Counted from the stretch's first letter, positions 12,598-24,800 are shown. The stretch is DNA of 64,000 nucleotides from Haliotis asinina (GCF_037392515.1 NC_090288.1:4829501-4893500); one strand, 5' to 3'. The notes: a model not told the origin generated them from the letters alone. Numbers and translations are program-made.

Positions 12598-13553
12598 AGT
12601 AAAAAGGAGGTTTTACCATAATAACTGTGAGGCGAGTGTAGTAACAGTATCCAAATTGAGCTTTTACTGTAATGACTGTGAGGTTACTTTAGTAACAGTA
12701 TCCAGACTGAGGAGGTTTTACTGTAATGACTGAGAGGCTACTGTAGAGACACTATCCAGATTGAGGAGGTTTTACTGTAATGACTGAGAGGTTACAGGAG
12801 AGACAGTGTCCAGATTGAGGAGGTTTTACTGTAATGACTGAGAGGCTAAAGGAGTGACAGTATCCAGACTGAGGAGGTTTTACTACAGTGGCTGAGAGGT
12901 TACTGCAGAGACAGTATCCAGATTGAGGAGGTTTTACTGTAATGACTGAGAGGCTACTGGAGTGACAGTATCCAGATTGAGGAGGTTTTACTGTAATGAC
13001 TGAGAGGCTACTGGAGTGACAGTATCCAGATTGAGGAGGTTTTACTGTAATGACTGAGAGGCTAATTGAGTGACAGTGTCCAGATTGAGGAGGTTTTACT
13101 ACAGTGGCTGAGAGGTTACTGCAGAGACAGTATCCAGATTGAGGAGGTTTTACTATAGTGACTGAGAGGCTTATGGAGTGACGGTATCAAGATTGAGGAG
13201 GTTTTACTGTAATGACTGAGAGGCTAATGGAGTGACAGTATCCAGATTGAGGAGGTTTTACTACAGTGACTGAGAAGTTACGGCAGAGACAGTATCCAGA
13301 TTGAGGAGGTTTTACTACAGTGACTGAGAAGTTACTGCAGAGACAGTATCCAGACTGAGGAGGTTTTACTACAGTGACTGAGAGGTTACTGCAGAGACAG
13401 TATCCAGATTGAGGAGGTTTTACTACAGTGACTGAGAAGTTACTGCAGAGAGAGTATCCAGATTGAGGAGGTTTTACTATAGTGACTGCGAAGTTACTGC
13501 AGAGAGAGTATCCAGATTGAGGAGGTTTTACTGTAATGACTGAGAGGCTATGT
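12598..13553. repeat. 54-bp minisatellite
   Basis: About 17 units of 54 bp, e.g. 'gaggaggttttactgtaatg' then 'actgagaggctactggagtg' then 'acagtatccagatt'. Two subtypes alternate (taatgactgagaggcta and cagtgactgagaagtta). The length is 18 codons, so the reverse strand stays open for 124 codons (VVKPPQSGYCLCSNFSVT repeated); with no start context or homology this is not called a gene. No splice donor is visible in the unit. Confidence 0.92.
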
Positions 13554-15092
13554 TTTAGCATTCTGTTATTGATCTCAATAATGACCCGGTGTTCTTGTTC
13601 AATTGTGTTTTTTAAATAGAAATATTTTTAATGCAACAAAGGTTCTGAATAGTGCAGGTACACTATGTTGGTTTGAAAATTGTAACAAAATAATTTCTAC
13701 TATTTCCCTTGAAAACTTGGAGGTTATCAAAATATAAATATTTATTTATGATTTGACTTTAACAGTGTTTGCATTTATGGAGGTATAAATGTGAAAATAT
13801 TGTGCATTTCTGTAAATACACTCAGTTTTCAGCATTGAACGGGACAATCTTCTTAAATATACTTTAGAATGGGGCACACAGACATTTGTCATGAAGTTAA
13901 AATAAATGACTCCTTTTTTTAAAAAAGATTGAAGTCATTTTCCACTAATGTCAATCTAGAGACCTGTAATTGTTATGCTACATTGCGTATTGGATAAAGA
14001 TTGCAAAGTAAGAGGACTTCAAAGGAATATCATATATTTTAATAAAGGATTACATAAAAAAAAGGATAAGCAGATAGTATCTCAAAATTTTGATTAAATA
14101 ACAGAAAATAGTTTATTAAAAAAAAATGGGAAACGGTTTTTGACAACTTACAAACTGATTTTCAGGTTAGACAAAAAAGTACTAGCATGTTTGATCAGCT
14201 GTGTTTACAAGAAATGACTGGTCACAGCAGAACGTTCTGCTGTAATCTAATATAATAATGTAATATCAGGTGTTCAAGCTTTCCATAGTCCATCGAACAA
14301 ATAATGCATAGTCTACTATGTGAAAGTAAGTGCCTGTTGTTCTTCCTCTCTAGTAAGTATCATTATGCTTGTGGTTACTATAGATACATATGGGGAAGCC
14401 TTGATTATCCAGATAGTTTTTTGGTCTGGATTACTGAAATATGTGAATCACAGATAGATAGTTTTGCCTACCGGTCATTTATTTGATGAAATGCGTGGAG
14501 CTTAACAGGTTCTGCGTAAACAAGATTTTGTGGGGATTTGTTTTGATAGATATTTTCATTGATGTTTTCAGAAATGTTTCAGAATAATATTTATTAAGAC
14601 AGGATTGAAAAACCTTGTGAGTTTGGCTGGAACTATGGAATATTGTAATATTCCCCCCAACCCTTTCATGGATACATGAAATAATAGACATATCATGTTT
14701 CACAGGACAATCATGTGAAATACTAAACTCAATGTGACGATTTCATGTATTGTAGTAATATATTCCTAATTTATTACAGACCCAACTTATCAGAAAGAAT
14801 ATTGCATTGTTTAGTTACTGTTTTCAGAATTACAGAATTGTATACCAATGATAGAATTGTCTAGATGAAAGCAAGATTTGTTTAGTGTTGAATTTAGGTG
14901 GCATAAATAAAAGATTACATCTTCAATTACATTACATACAGTGAAAAATTAGCATATTTTTAATCAGATAATATATTTTTTATTTCTTGCTTTAAGGTAA
15001 GTTACTCCTTTAGATATACCATAAAAAACTACTGAATAACCATTTTTTTATTATATGAGTTGTTTCAAAGGCATTTAGAAGTTGGTGGAATC
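13554..15092. other. AT-rich stretch, no gene seen
   Basis: Low-GC sequence with homopolymer runs. No exon, repeat family or RNA gene recognised on either strand. Confidence 0.4.
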
Positions 15093-15100
15093 AAATTAAA

Positions 15101-15248
15101 AATGATTTATGGTTCAACTTCTTTATTATATACATGGTCACAACGTTTCGAGACAGTTCCTAGTCTCTTCTTTGGGGAAAGAAGAGACTAGAATCTGTCT
15201 CGAAACGCTGTGACCTTGTATAATAAAGAAGTTGAACCATAAATCATT
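15101..15248. mobile_element. Foldback element with hammerhead-like core, perhaps Penelope-like relic
   Basis: A near-perfect 148-bp inverted repeat. The left arm 'aatgatttatggttcaactt' ... 'cacaacgtttcgagacag' is mirrored by 'ctgtctcgaaacgctgtg' ... 'aagttgaaccataaatcatt'. Each arm contains GAGAC...GTCTC-GAAAC, the stem II plus GAAAC arrangement of hammerhead ribozymes found in Penelope-like elements; the CTGATGA part is not intact. The 'aagaagttg..ccat' motif recurs near 22090, 22710 and 26160. Confidence 0.6.
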
Positions 15249-15829
15249 CTTATTTTTTTAATAGTATTTCTCTGCAGAAAAATTATAAAAGTGCATATGC
15301 ACCACTCAACCCTCTAATTGTGATGGATCTTTAATTTGTTTTGAGTAGTATAGTTTTGATTTCTGATATATTGGGTCTGACTTTGAATGTAAATTGAGAC
15401 CTGTTTATCATGTTATCAACCAATCATTACAAGCCATTTTTTTTCATTGAGAAATGTCCATCTGTCATTCAGCATTATTGACAACATTGACACAATTCTT
15501 CATGCAATCATCTTCCACTGTTAATCCTAAACTGCTCACTGACAGTTTATAGTGATACATGGAGCAGTTATTATAGATAAGTGTGTCTCCCTCACTTGTG
15601 TGTGTCATGGCTGACCACTACATGTGTCAACCTAGCAAGTAAACTGTTATAACATACACTGAGTGTCTCTTGTTTTTTTCCCTAAGAAATCTGTACAGTG
15701 TTTGTTTGGTTAATTAGCACCTCCCTCAGTAACTATCCAGATATCTTGTGATGGTCTGTAAATACCTGAGTTTGGACCATGTACCAGTACTAGGTATCTG
15801 TCATTTCTAGCTCACCTTTTGAGAAATCT

Positions 15830-15966
15830 GGGGTTGGTGTAGCCTAATGGTTAAAGTGTTTGCTTGTCACTCTGAAGACCAAGTTCGATTACCCACATGG
15901 GCACAGTAGAGTGTAGATAGATATGTGGTAGTGCTGAAATATTGCTTAAAGCATGATAAAACTCAA
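15830..15966 (+). mobile_element. SINE family B (tRNA-like head)
   Basis: Starts 'gttggtgtagcctaatggtt', an A-box-like segment, with a B-box-like 'gttcgattacc' about 50 bp later. This is the Pol III promoter layout of tRNA-derived SINEs. It ends in the 'gaaatattgcttaaagcatg' core and is joined directly to a reversed family A fragment (15967 to about 16110), making a composite. Confidence 0.75.
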
Positions 15967-16110
15967 GTCTGGACCAGACAATCCAGTGATCAACAGTATG
16001 AGCATTGTTCTACACAATACAATAAGTTTAGTAAGACTGCCCACCCGATCCCCATATGTCACCACTTACAATAAGCATGGGCTACTGAAGACTAACCCAA
16101 ATGTTCACAG
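15967..16110 (-). mobile_element. SINE family A fragment
   Basis: Matches the reverse of family A from 'gtctggaccagacaatccag' to 'gcatgggctactgaagac'. The tail and 3' core are missing, replaced by the family B copy on its left. Confidence 0.7.
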
Positions 16111-16430
16111 GCTGTCTGAAACCAACACAGGAACAAGGGATGCTGGAAATCAATTCTAACCTGGATCTTGACTGGTCTGGTGACCTCCATTTTGAAGTAC
16201 AAGGATCTGCTTATCATTGTTTGAATTGCTGATTGATCTTTGGGTGCTGGTGTGCCAATGACCACAGCTGTGGTTTAAAACTGCACTCTGCTGTGGTCAT
16301 GTATATGACTGTTGTCAGTAAATAATCATGTTCTGGACCAAACATTCAGATGATGATAATCACTGTTTTTGTGTTTGGTTCTTACCTAACAAAATACACT
16401 CAGCAAATTTCCTTCTGTTAATATTTCTTT

Positions 16431-16996
16431 ATAAACTGAGTCAAAAAAGAAACTTTCTCAGTTCAATAATGTGTATTGCCACCCCGTGCAGTGACCACTG
16501 CCAAACACTGTTTCCTCATCGACTGCCTGGTGCTTGTGAACACGTGGTAGGGATTCTGCGTCATTACTCTTGCAAGGCAGTGCCAAGTTCCTGCAAATTC
16601 TGAGGTTGGTTCCTGAGACCATGAAGCCTTCTCCCAAGTGCATCCCGAACATGCTCTATTGGATTAAGGTCAGGGGACGTTGATGGCCAGTCCATGACGT
16701 TGATTCCAGCGTTTTGAAGGAAATTTCATGTCAACATCATGGTATTTTCATGCTGGAACTGTAGACCTGGGCCATGAGCCACCATGAAAGGAACAAATTC
16801 AGGGTTGAGCACTTGGTCGCGGTAACAGATGACCAGAAGTCAGGAACGGTTGTTCCCACAGAAAGCACCCCACACCATGCAACTTCCGCATGCTGAATCT
16901 GTCAACTTCCTGTACAAAACATTGGGCACACTGTTCACGTCGTTGTCTCCAGACTCTATGCCTGCCATCTGAGAATCTGAGGGAAAACCTGGATTC
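16431..16996 (-). mobile_element. Tc1-like DNA transposon, 3' half, decayed
   Basis: Read on the - strand this encodes the C-terminal part of a Tc1/mariner transposase: SRFSLRFSDGRHRVWR, an M/VWGAFCG-like segment, YRDQVLNPEFVPFMVAHGP, NAGINVMDWPSTSPDLNPIE and QELGTALQE, the standard order. Frames shift and stops occur, so it is inactive; the DD35E second Asp region (normally QDNARPH) has become QHENTMM. The terminal repeat is 'actgagtcaaaaaagaaact'. The rest continues at 21837-22204 after the DIRS-A insertion. Confidence 0.9.
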
Positions 16997-19900
16997 CACC
17001 TCCCGATTCCGTATTGTCGGAATCACGTGAGATGTGAGCATGCGCTGAATCATCAGTTGTGCGTGCATTGTTTCAACAGTCAACATACTTATACATTAAT
17101 TGGAACTAATTATCGAAGTTTTAGACGACAGGAGTCGTCATTGACATCAACAGGTTGGTTCTTACACCGAGTTCGGAGAGACGTACGAAACTTTTTCCCT
17201 GGATTTCTAATTGTGTAGAAAATTCAAGACAATCTCTCTCTGACCAAAACGACCACTGGTCGTGGTTTGCCAAAATGGCGATGCCAGTCCCGGGGGGCAA
17301 AAGCCCAGAGGGGCACACACGCTCAACAGAGCGAAGTGACAGTGCTTTCCAACTTTTTGAAGACCTCACTGAGGTATCAAATGCCATACAACCCGGTACA
17401 TCCTCAATGAGGGAAAACACAAGTTCACAAGAACTTTGCCAGTCAGAGGACATGGAGACGAGAAGGGGTGGGGGGAGCAGTAATGACACAGACACCCCGC
17501 TTGACGAGACCTCGCTGAAAGCCATTCTCCAGGGTCAGACTCGGGCTATGCTGAGCATCAGCCAGGCACTAGCTTAAATTAGCAACAGGCCGGAAAACAC
17601 CGAGGCCGAACGAACCCAGCCGAGCGGGTCCGAATGCAACCAAGATGGCGGCGCCCATAGCGAAACTGGTGAGTCGGACGATGATATGATAGATACATTG
17701 GTGAATCACTGCATCGACCAGGGAGTTAACCGTGCCACTATCAGTGATGCAGCGGAGGAGGAGGCAGGCGATACTAGCAATCTGCAGGCCTTATTGGCAG
17801 ATATTGTTGATTTTTTGGGGGAAGAGGAAGCAACGGGACCAGCCATTACAGAAACACTGGCGACCTCAATAACCCAGGGCCTATCAAAACCTCCCAACAT
17901 GGACAAACTAAAAGAAATCATGGACAAATACAAACGGCCACAAAATCTCCCCTATCTGGTATCACCTCAAGTTAATGAGGTTATCTGGTCTGAGAGCAAA
18001 AACTTCACACGATCTCATGACCTGAAAATGCAGCAAACACAGAAAATGATGGCCAAAGCCATTATACCGGTCGTTGAAATGACTGACACATTGATGCAGG
18101 CTGTGCTCCACAAACAACAAATCAACGTTGTTGAGTTGCTAAAGACGACAAAACACACTCTCAGACTGTTAATCGGAATCCAATCTGACCTGAATACTAA
18201 GAGGAGAGAAAACTTCAAGCCAGACCTGCAGTGACCCTACAAAAGGCTGTGCAACAGCGACATCAACGTCACCACCAACCTTTTTGGTGACGATCTCTCC
18301 AAACATGTCAAGGACATAAATGACACCAAGGAGCTCAGTACCAAACTACACTGGAAGGAACTGAACAAGGGGAGCCCCGTGGGGAAAAGTGTGGGTCCTG
18401 CACAGAGATTCTCAGGGTCAAGGTTCAAGCCATACAACTCGGGTCCAGCCAGGAAGGTGTACACACAGCAGAGAGGCAAAGGGTACTCTGCAGGGGGTAG
18501 GCCTCAAAACAACCATGGGAGCAGACAGCGGCCTTTTTTAGGGCAACGCCAACTGGGGCCAAGGTCATCCCAGAAACCTCAATGAGTGAAAACACCCAAA
18601 CCCCACAGGTTGGTGAAAATACTATGCTCCCCCCAGTAGTTGTAAATACACCTGAAAATTTCTCTGCGGGGAAGATAAGCAATTTTGTACCCTTGCAACA
18701 TAATGCTCCTCCCCCTTTAAGACTGCAAACAAGTGAAATAATACTCATGGATGCGGAGATTGAGCGAATGTTACAAAAAGGCATTATTAGAACATGTGAA
18801 CATTCTCCGGGAGAATTTTTATCAAATGTTTTTTGTAAGGTGAAAAAAGACAAATCACTAAGAATCATCCTAAACCTTAAATGGTTAAATGACCATGTAG
18901 ATTCCTCCCACTTTAAGATGGACACTTTTAAAACAGTTTTGTACCTGATTCAGAAAGACTGCTTTTTTGCCTCGGTCGATCTCAAAGACGCTTATTATTC
19001 TGTCCCCATTAGAGCTAGTGACAGAAAATATTTAAGATTTCTTTGGGGTGGAACTTCATATGAATTTACTTGTCTACCCAATGGCCTGTCATCGGCCCCA
19101 AGGCTATATACTAAGATAATGAAGCCAGTTTTCTCCTCTTTACGAAAACAAGGGTTAGCAAATACAGCTTATATTGACGACTCATTATAAGTAGGACAAA
19201 ACGAGAAATTGTGTTCAGAGAATGTGGAGGCTACAGTAAAAACGCTTGATAGCCTTGGCTTCACGCTTCACCCTATGAAATCTGTTTTAAAACCAACTCA
19301 ATCCATTACATACTTGGGTTTTGTCATAGACAGTACCTCCATGACAGTTACTTTAACTGATGAAAAGATCTCCACAATGAAAAATATGTGTAGAGACATG
19401 ATTAAAAGAAGATCAATATCCATTAGAGACATGGCAATTCTCATAGGGAAAATGAATGCCAGCTCCATGGATGTGGAATACGCACCTCTGCATTTCAAAC
19501 ACCTAGAGATTGCGAAAAATGAAGCCCTTAAGCAAGCAAAAGGCAACTATGATGGGCCATTAACACTAGATAAACAATGTGTATCTGACCTTCACTGGTG
19601 GATAGACAATGTGGACAAATACCCAGTTTCTCTTGAACGAGCTCAGCCAACCATCGTAGTGAAATCTGACGCCTCTAAATCAGGATGGGGGGGAAGTATG
19701 TGGAGAGACAAGTGCGGGGGGGGCAGTGGAACAGTGCAGAGAGCAATATGCATATCAACTGTTTAGAACTCGAGGCTGCAGGCCGTGTACTGAAATCCCT
19801 CTGTGCTCAACTTCGCAACATGCGTATCAGACTTCTATTGGATCATACTACAGCAGCAGCATATATTAACCATATGGGTGGTACTAAGCTAGATTGCAAC

Positions 19901-21836
19901 AACATCGCAAGAGAGATATGGCTGTGGTGTATAGAGAGAAAACTATGGATCTCCGCAGCCCATGTGCCAGGGGTGTGCAATATGGAAGCTGATTGGTACT
20001 CTAGAAACAATTCAGACGATAAGGAATGGCAAATAGATGTGTGTGCGTTCAATAAGCTGACATCTCTGTTTGGAACACCAGATATAGACTTATTTGCATC
20101 AAAATCAAACCATCAGCTACAACTCTATGTGTCGTGGTACCCTGATCCATCTGCATCAGCCATTGATGCTTTTTCCTTATATTGGGGTGACTTATACAGC
20201 TATTTTTTCTGTCCCTTTAGCATCATCGGAGTTGTCCTCAAGAAAATTCAGGAGGAGCAGGCAGATGCGCTGATGATAGTACCGCTGTGGACGACGCAAC
20301 CCTGGTTCACCAAGCTGCTGCAATTATTGACAGACTGTCCCAGATTGCTACCCAAGTCACCTCAGCTTCTAAAACTCGCATACAGAAAAGATGTGCTCCA
20401 CCCACTTCACAAGAAGCTTCAACTCGCAGCCGTGAAACTATCAGGGAAGCTCTCCAACGTGAAAGTTTTTCAAAGCCAGTTGAGGACATCATACTGCAGT
20501 CATGGCGAAATTCGACCCACCAACAGTATGGGAGTTATCTCCAAAAATGGATGCAATTTTGCAATGAACAAAATGCTGATACCTTTTCACCATCTCTCCA
20601 ACAATGTTTAGAGTTTCTTGCTAGCCTGTACAAGAAAGGACTCGGCTATTCAGCTATAAACACAGCTAGATCAGCTCTATCAACAATAGTGACCGTTCAA
20701 AACATACCATTAGGACAACACCCGATTGTGACACGGTTCATGAAAGGAGTGTACAATCTAAGACCAGCATTGCCTCGAAACAAGGTGACATGGGATGTCA
20801 GCATTGTCATCGGCTTTCTCAAATCATTTGAGCCTGAGTCACTTCAACAGTTGTCAATGAAACTGGCAACACTACTATTACTGCTGACAGGGCAGAGAAC
20901 TCAGGCTTTGCATATGATAGATCAAAGAAATGTTGAAATAACAGACAATTGTGTGAAAATTAGATTTGGTGATCTTCTGAAACAGTCCAGGCCAGGATAT
21001 CACCAAGAAGAACTGACCATACCCAGTTATCCTGACAAAAAAATGTGTCTAGTTACCCTACTTTGACTGTATTTGTGTCGCACTGAACCTATCAGCGGAA
21101 ATGAAACTGCCCTTTTCATATCCACTGTGAAACCTTATCACAGAGTTTCAAAGGACACAATTGCTAGATGGGTAAAAATGACTTTAACCAAAGCAGGTAT
21201 AAACATGCGCATTTTTACCCCTCACAGTATCCGGTCAGCATCTACAACTAAAGCTTCAATGAAAGTCCCATTAAGTACCATTCTCAATACTGCTGGATGG
21301 AGTAGCCAATGTACATTTGCCAAATTCTATAAAAAACCTATATCCAACAGACATCAGTTCAGTGAAGCTGTCATGGCATAATATTCTATGATCTTAGACT
21401 AGTCTAGCTTAGATGAGTATTAGCTGAATCAGATTTTCGTCGACATGTTTGACATCTTACAAACAATTTGTGCCTTACATAAAAGGTTTGACAATTATTT
21501 CCACATTTGTCTTTATTTTCTGTCCATTCAAGAAATACGTTTCCTTCTCTAAATATCTCACGTGATTCCGACAATACGGAATCGGGAGGTGGAATTAGCA
21601 AATTAAACGAGACTTACCTGTAAGGTGAAGTTTGATTATAATTCCACCGACCGATGAAGTATTGAGGGATTACGTGCCCTCCACTCCCAACCCTTCTCTA
21701 CTGGAAACATATTTCTCACCTTTAAAGACTGATGATTCAGCGCATGCGCACATCTCACGTAATCCCTCAATACTTCATCGGTCGGTGGAATTATAATCAA
21801 ACTTCACCTTACAGGTAAGTCTCGTTTAATTTGCTA
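16997..21836 (+). mobile_element. DIRS-type tyrosine-recombinase retroelement (DIRS-A), fossil
   Basis: About 4.84 kb, inserted in a Tc1 element; the 4 bp attc stands at both borders. Parts in order: left inverted repeat (from 16997), gag-like region (about 17.27-18.58 kb), reverse transcriptase with RNase H (about 18.58-20.4 kb; YIDDS active-site box, RNase H start KSDASKSGWGG), tyrosine recombinase (about 20.29-21.38 kb, HSIRSASTTKA box) overlapping the RT-RH region in another frame as is usual for DIRS, internal complementary region (about 21.55-21.69 kb) and right inverted repeat (to 21836). It is broken, with roughly a handful of breaks, but the architecture is whole, so it is fairly young compared with DIRS-B. 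Confidence 0.93.
21555..21836. repeat. DIRS-A internal complementary region and right inverted repeat
   Basis: 21555-21594 is the reverse complement of the element's left end near 17000. 21594-21690 is the reverse complement of its right end (21745-21836). Carrying complements of both ends side by side is the diagnostic DIRS arrangement thought to template circular intermediates. Confidence 0.85.
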
Positions 21837-22204
21837 ATTCATTGCTAAAGATGACATGATTCCAGTCTCTCTGGGTCCATCGGAGGTGACGTTGGGCCCA
21901 CAGCAGACGCTGACATTGATGAAATGGCGTCTATATTGGCCCATGATATGGATGTCGAGAATGGAGATTGGCAGCCCCCAACCGATTTCGTTGTAAGGTC
22001 ATGGGCTGAGTTAACAGTTAAGCCTTACTGTTCAGTTCAGCTCAACCTGATGCCCCGAAACGTCATGAAAATAAACTCAAAAAGTTGCTATCCATAAAAT
22101 TTGTCCTGTATTACGATTTCGAATGGTCTGTGCGGACAGTCGACCTCTAAACATCTGTCCTGGTTGGTGTAGCCGACAGAAAGTTTCATTTTTTTACTCG
22201 GTAT
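21837..22204 (-). mobile_element. Tc1-like DNA transposon, 5' half, decayed
   Basis: Continuation of the element at 16431-16996. On the - strand it reads a PYHGPI-like segment (with an in-frame stop), then HLRWTQRDWNHVIFSNE, which joins directly to SRFSLRFSDG across the DIRS-A insertion. The right end 'aaagtttcatttttttactc' mirrors the left terminal repeat. Net length without the insert is about 930 bp, short of the usual 1.6 kb, so much of the N-terminus is gone. Around 22040-22110 'cctgatgccccgaaacgtc' and 'aaagttgctatccataaaat' look like a Penelope-type tail inserted in it. Confidence 0.85.
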
Positions 22205-22214
22205 ACCCGTGACG

Positions 22215-22420
22215 AAATGGATCTGCAGTAGTCAGTAGCAACCCATGCTTGACAAGGCTGGGTAGTCAGGTTTATTTACTTGGTTGGTACATATCATCCT
22301 ATCCCTATTGCACAGATGGATTCTCATGATGTTAATCACTGGATTGTCTGCTGAAGACTATTATTTACTGACCACTGTCACAACTCACTGAGTATTGCCG
22401 AGTGCAGGCTTCAACATCAG
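22215..22420 (+). mobile_element. SINE family A, diverged
   Basis: Follows family A from 'cagtagcaacccatgcttga' through 'cactggattgtctg' to 'gagtattgccgagtgcagg'. The ACTC tail is absent. It abuts the right end of the Tc1 element. Confidence 0.7.
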
Positions 22421-22593
22421 AAACAAACAAAACACATCGGCAATATTCTAGTTACAAGACAGGCATTCTTAAAATATTCATTGATAAGCATTAGCGAAGT
22501 AGGCGACTCTTGACCACGTGATCCTTATAGTTTCCTCTTCAACTGGTATGCTGAAGACGAAACCTGGATCTTCAGGAAGTAGGAAGTAGGGAC

Positions 22594-22970
22594 CATGCTG
22601 CCATCCCTTTCCTCCCTAAGACAGCTTACACACTGTGATAAATATATATATATATACTCTTTATGTAGCATTTAGAAGCTGGTATGATGAAGAATTCTTT
22701 TTTTATGGGTAGACAACTTCTTTATTGCAAGAGATGAAACATCTCAGTGTACAACCTGCTTGATAAGCATCTATAATTTCAATTAAGAATTAAGAAGAGC
22801 TTCTTCACTGAGATAGTGAGTTTACTTTTAGGCAAAATTCCAGCAATATCATGGCGGTGAACACCAGAAACGGGCTTCACACATTTTACTCATGTGGGGG
22901 ATCATACTTGGGTCTTCCGCATGACATGCAAACATTTTAACCGCTGGGCTGCCCCACCATCCTGGATATA
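22594..22970. repeat. 377-bp module, copy 1
   Basis: Closely similar to 25979-26360. The module contains 'gctgccatccctttcctccc', a (TA)n run, a small foldback ('gggtagacaacttctttatt' and its inverse) and a reversed SINE family B copy (about 22830-22978, B-box 'ggatcatacttggg', A-box 'cgctgggctgcccc'). This copy is flanked by 40-bp diverged direct repeats at 22545-22584 and 22974-23013, as if the whole module inserted as a unit. Confidence 0.8.
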
Positions 22971-23271
22971 GCCGGTATGCTGAAGATTAAACTTGGATCT
23001 TCAGGAATTAGGATAAGGCAAGTTTGGCAAAGAGGTTTGAAGACATGACCTGCATGAAAGTAGATCAGGTAGACTCAGTTATCATAAGAAGTGTTCGAGA
23101 TAAGACAGCTTACGAAATGAACCCTAGATGTAGTACATTTCACCTAGATCTACATATATTTCATTTTGTAGGTCAGTAAAAATATTCTGTATCTATTTGG
23201 TCATTTTGTTATCTAAGATTTCCACAAAGAATGAACCTTGATTAATCCAGAGCAGGAATGATCTAATTACT

Positions 23272-23455
23272 TTTTAAATCAAATCCTGACGAATCAAATG
23301 CCGGCATCTCAAATATCATGCACAACTTGAAGTATCTGTCAGTCCCGACAGTTTTTTCTACCCTCATAGACATTCCTATGTCTCAAATACATCGATAAGT
23401 CAAATTTTTTACTTGATCCCCAGCGATTCGACTCAACGGGATTTGACTGTAAATT
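23272..23455. mobile_element. Pogo-like MITE, diverged
   Basis: The ends 'aaatcaaatcctgacgaatc' and 'gattcgactcaacgggattt' are imperfect inverted repeats, followed by gactgta. The pattern CAGTCAAATCC is that of pogo/Tigger-type termini. No coding region. Confidence 0.5.
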
Positions 23456-23529
23456 ACTTAAGCCTGAAGGAATCTTACAATCTCATGTAAAACTTCCTAT
23501 TGTCACAGGACATCAGTTTTCTTGAGATA

Positions 23530-23692
23530 TGTAAGTGAGTGAGCTTAAGCCACTTTCAGCAATATTCCAGCAATATCAAAGCAGAGGATACTAGAAGTTG
23601 GCTTCACACATTGTACCCATGTCTGGAATTGAACCCTGGTTTTCGGCATGACAAGCAAAGGCACTGAACCACTAGGCTACCCAACCATCCGT
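23530..23692 (-). mobile_element. SINE family B
   Basis: Reverse-orientation copy. The core 'tttcagcaatattccagcaa' is at the left, the B-box complement 'ggaattgaaccctggt' is central and the A-box complement 'aaccactaggctacccaacc' is at the right end. Confidence 0.8.
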
Positions 23693-24039
23693 CAGATACA
23701 CACAACAGCACGTAACAATGATGTAAAGATATTTACAAGCATAAGAGTAATTGGTGGTTCACACTACAGTCTGCTGCCTGTGTTCTTGCCTTGACCAGGG
23801 AAACCAGTGGTTAAAAACATGAGCAATAATAACTATACTTCCATGAGAATGGAACAACACGATGTGAATTACACTGTCAATGCAGCTAAATCTGTCACTG
23901 AGCTGACTTCATTCCACATAGAGTATTTCGGTTGTATTACATGGCAAATATAAGTGAATAGTCGGAAGGTATTATTTATATATCACAGATAAATGGATAT
24001 ACAGGCTTGTGAATTGGGTTAAAACGGGCATTGAGTAAC

Positions 24040-24800
24040 AGATGCTTGTCATAAGAGGCAAGTTATGCAATCGGATGGTCAGGTTTGCGGAAACATTAAT
24101 GCATCCCATTCTTTTTCAGAAGAAGTCCTCCTTGGGGTACATATAAGCATTTTTATGTCCATTAAAAATCCCTACGACAGTTGTAACTATTTTGATAATA
24201 AAATATTTACAAAACAAAAAACTCGTTTTTGTCTTGTGGGACCACCTTTACAGGGCCCCCCAGGCCCCCTACAGCCAAGAGCAGGTAACTCTGGCCGTCT
24301 ACCTCGCACCTCACTTTTCATGCTGTCGTTCGACTAGAAAGACGTGTGTGGTCCATTTAGATAGTTTTTGTGCTATCTGCCTACGGAATTATGAGTGAGA
24401 AAGAGTCAGCTACTGTATGTATGGTTCCTTTTCTTTCGCACGGGCGTTAGTTGGAATTTCTTGGCTGAAATTTTCATTCATATATTGTTGTAACTTTGCC
24501 GGTCGGGTCCTATCTTCCTGTCATTTGGCAGGCAAGATGGCGGTCTTTATGGCTTCTTTTTAGTGCGGGAAGTGTTTCGCTTGCGTCTCACTTATTCCTA
24601 CGTGTTTCTTATTAGTATGTTTTACATAAGAGGCAAGTTATGCAATCGGATGGTCAGGTTTGCGGAAACATTAATGCATCCCAATTTTGTAGGTTGATGC
24701 TCACCATGTTGATCACTGGCTGATCCAGGCTCAATTATTTGCAGACCACCACAATATAGCTGGAATATTGCCGAGTGCTGCATAAAACTAAACACACTTC
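24040..24800 (+). mobile_element. SINE family A interrupted by a 516-bp insertion
   Basis: The SINE runs 24040-24108 and resumes at 24625-24800 ('atagctggaatattgccgag' then 'tgctgcataaaactaaa'). 24050-24108 and 24625-24683 are identical over 59 bp, so the insert 24109-24624 made a 59-bp target duplication. The insert has no recognised coding region; it is CpG-richer than its surroundings and contains 'caagatggcgg', a YY1-like motif. Confidence 0.85.

Noticed and set aside
7042-13553. Regular tandem arrays considered as CRISPR
   Set aside because: Head-to-tail repeats without unique spacers, in a genome with spliced animal genes.
15830-15900. tRNA gene candidate
   Set aside because: It has A- and B-box-like segments but no clover-leaf closure, and the same head recurs in several SINE copies; called SINE family B.
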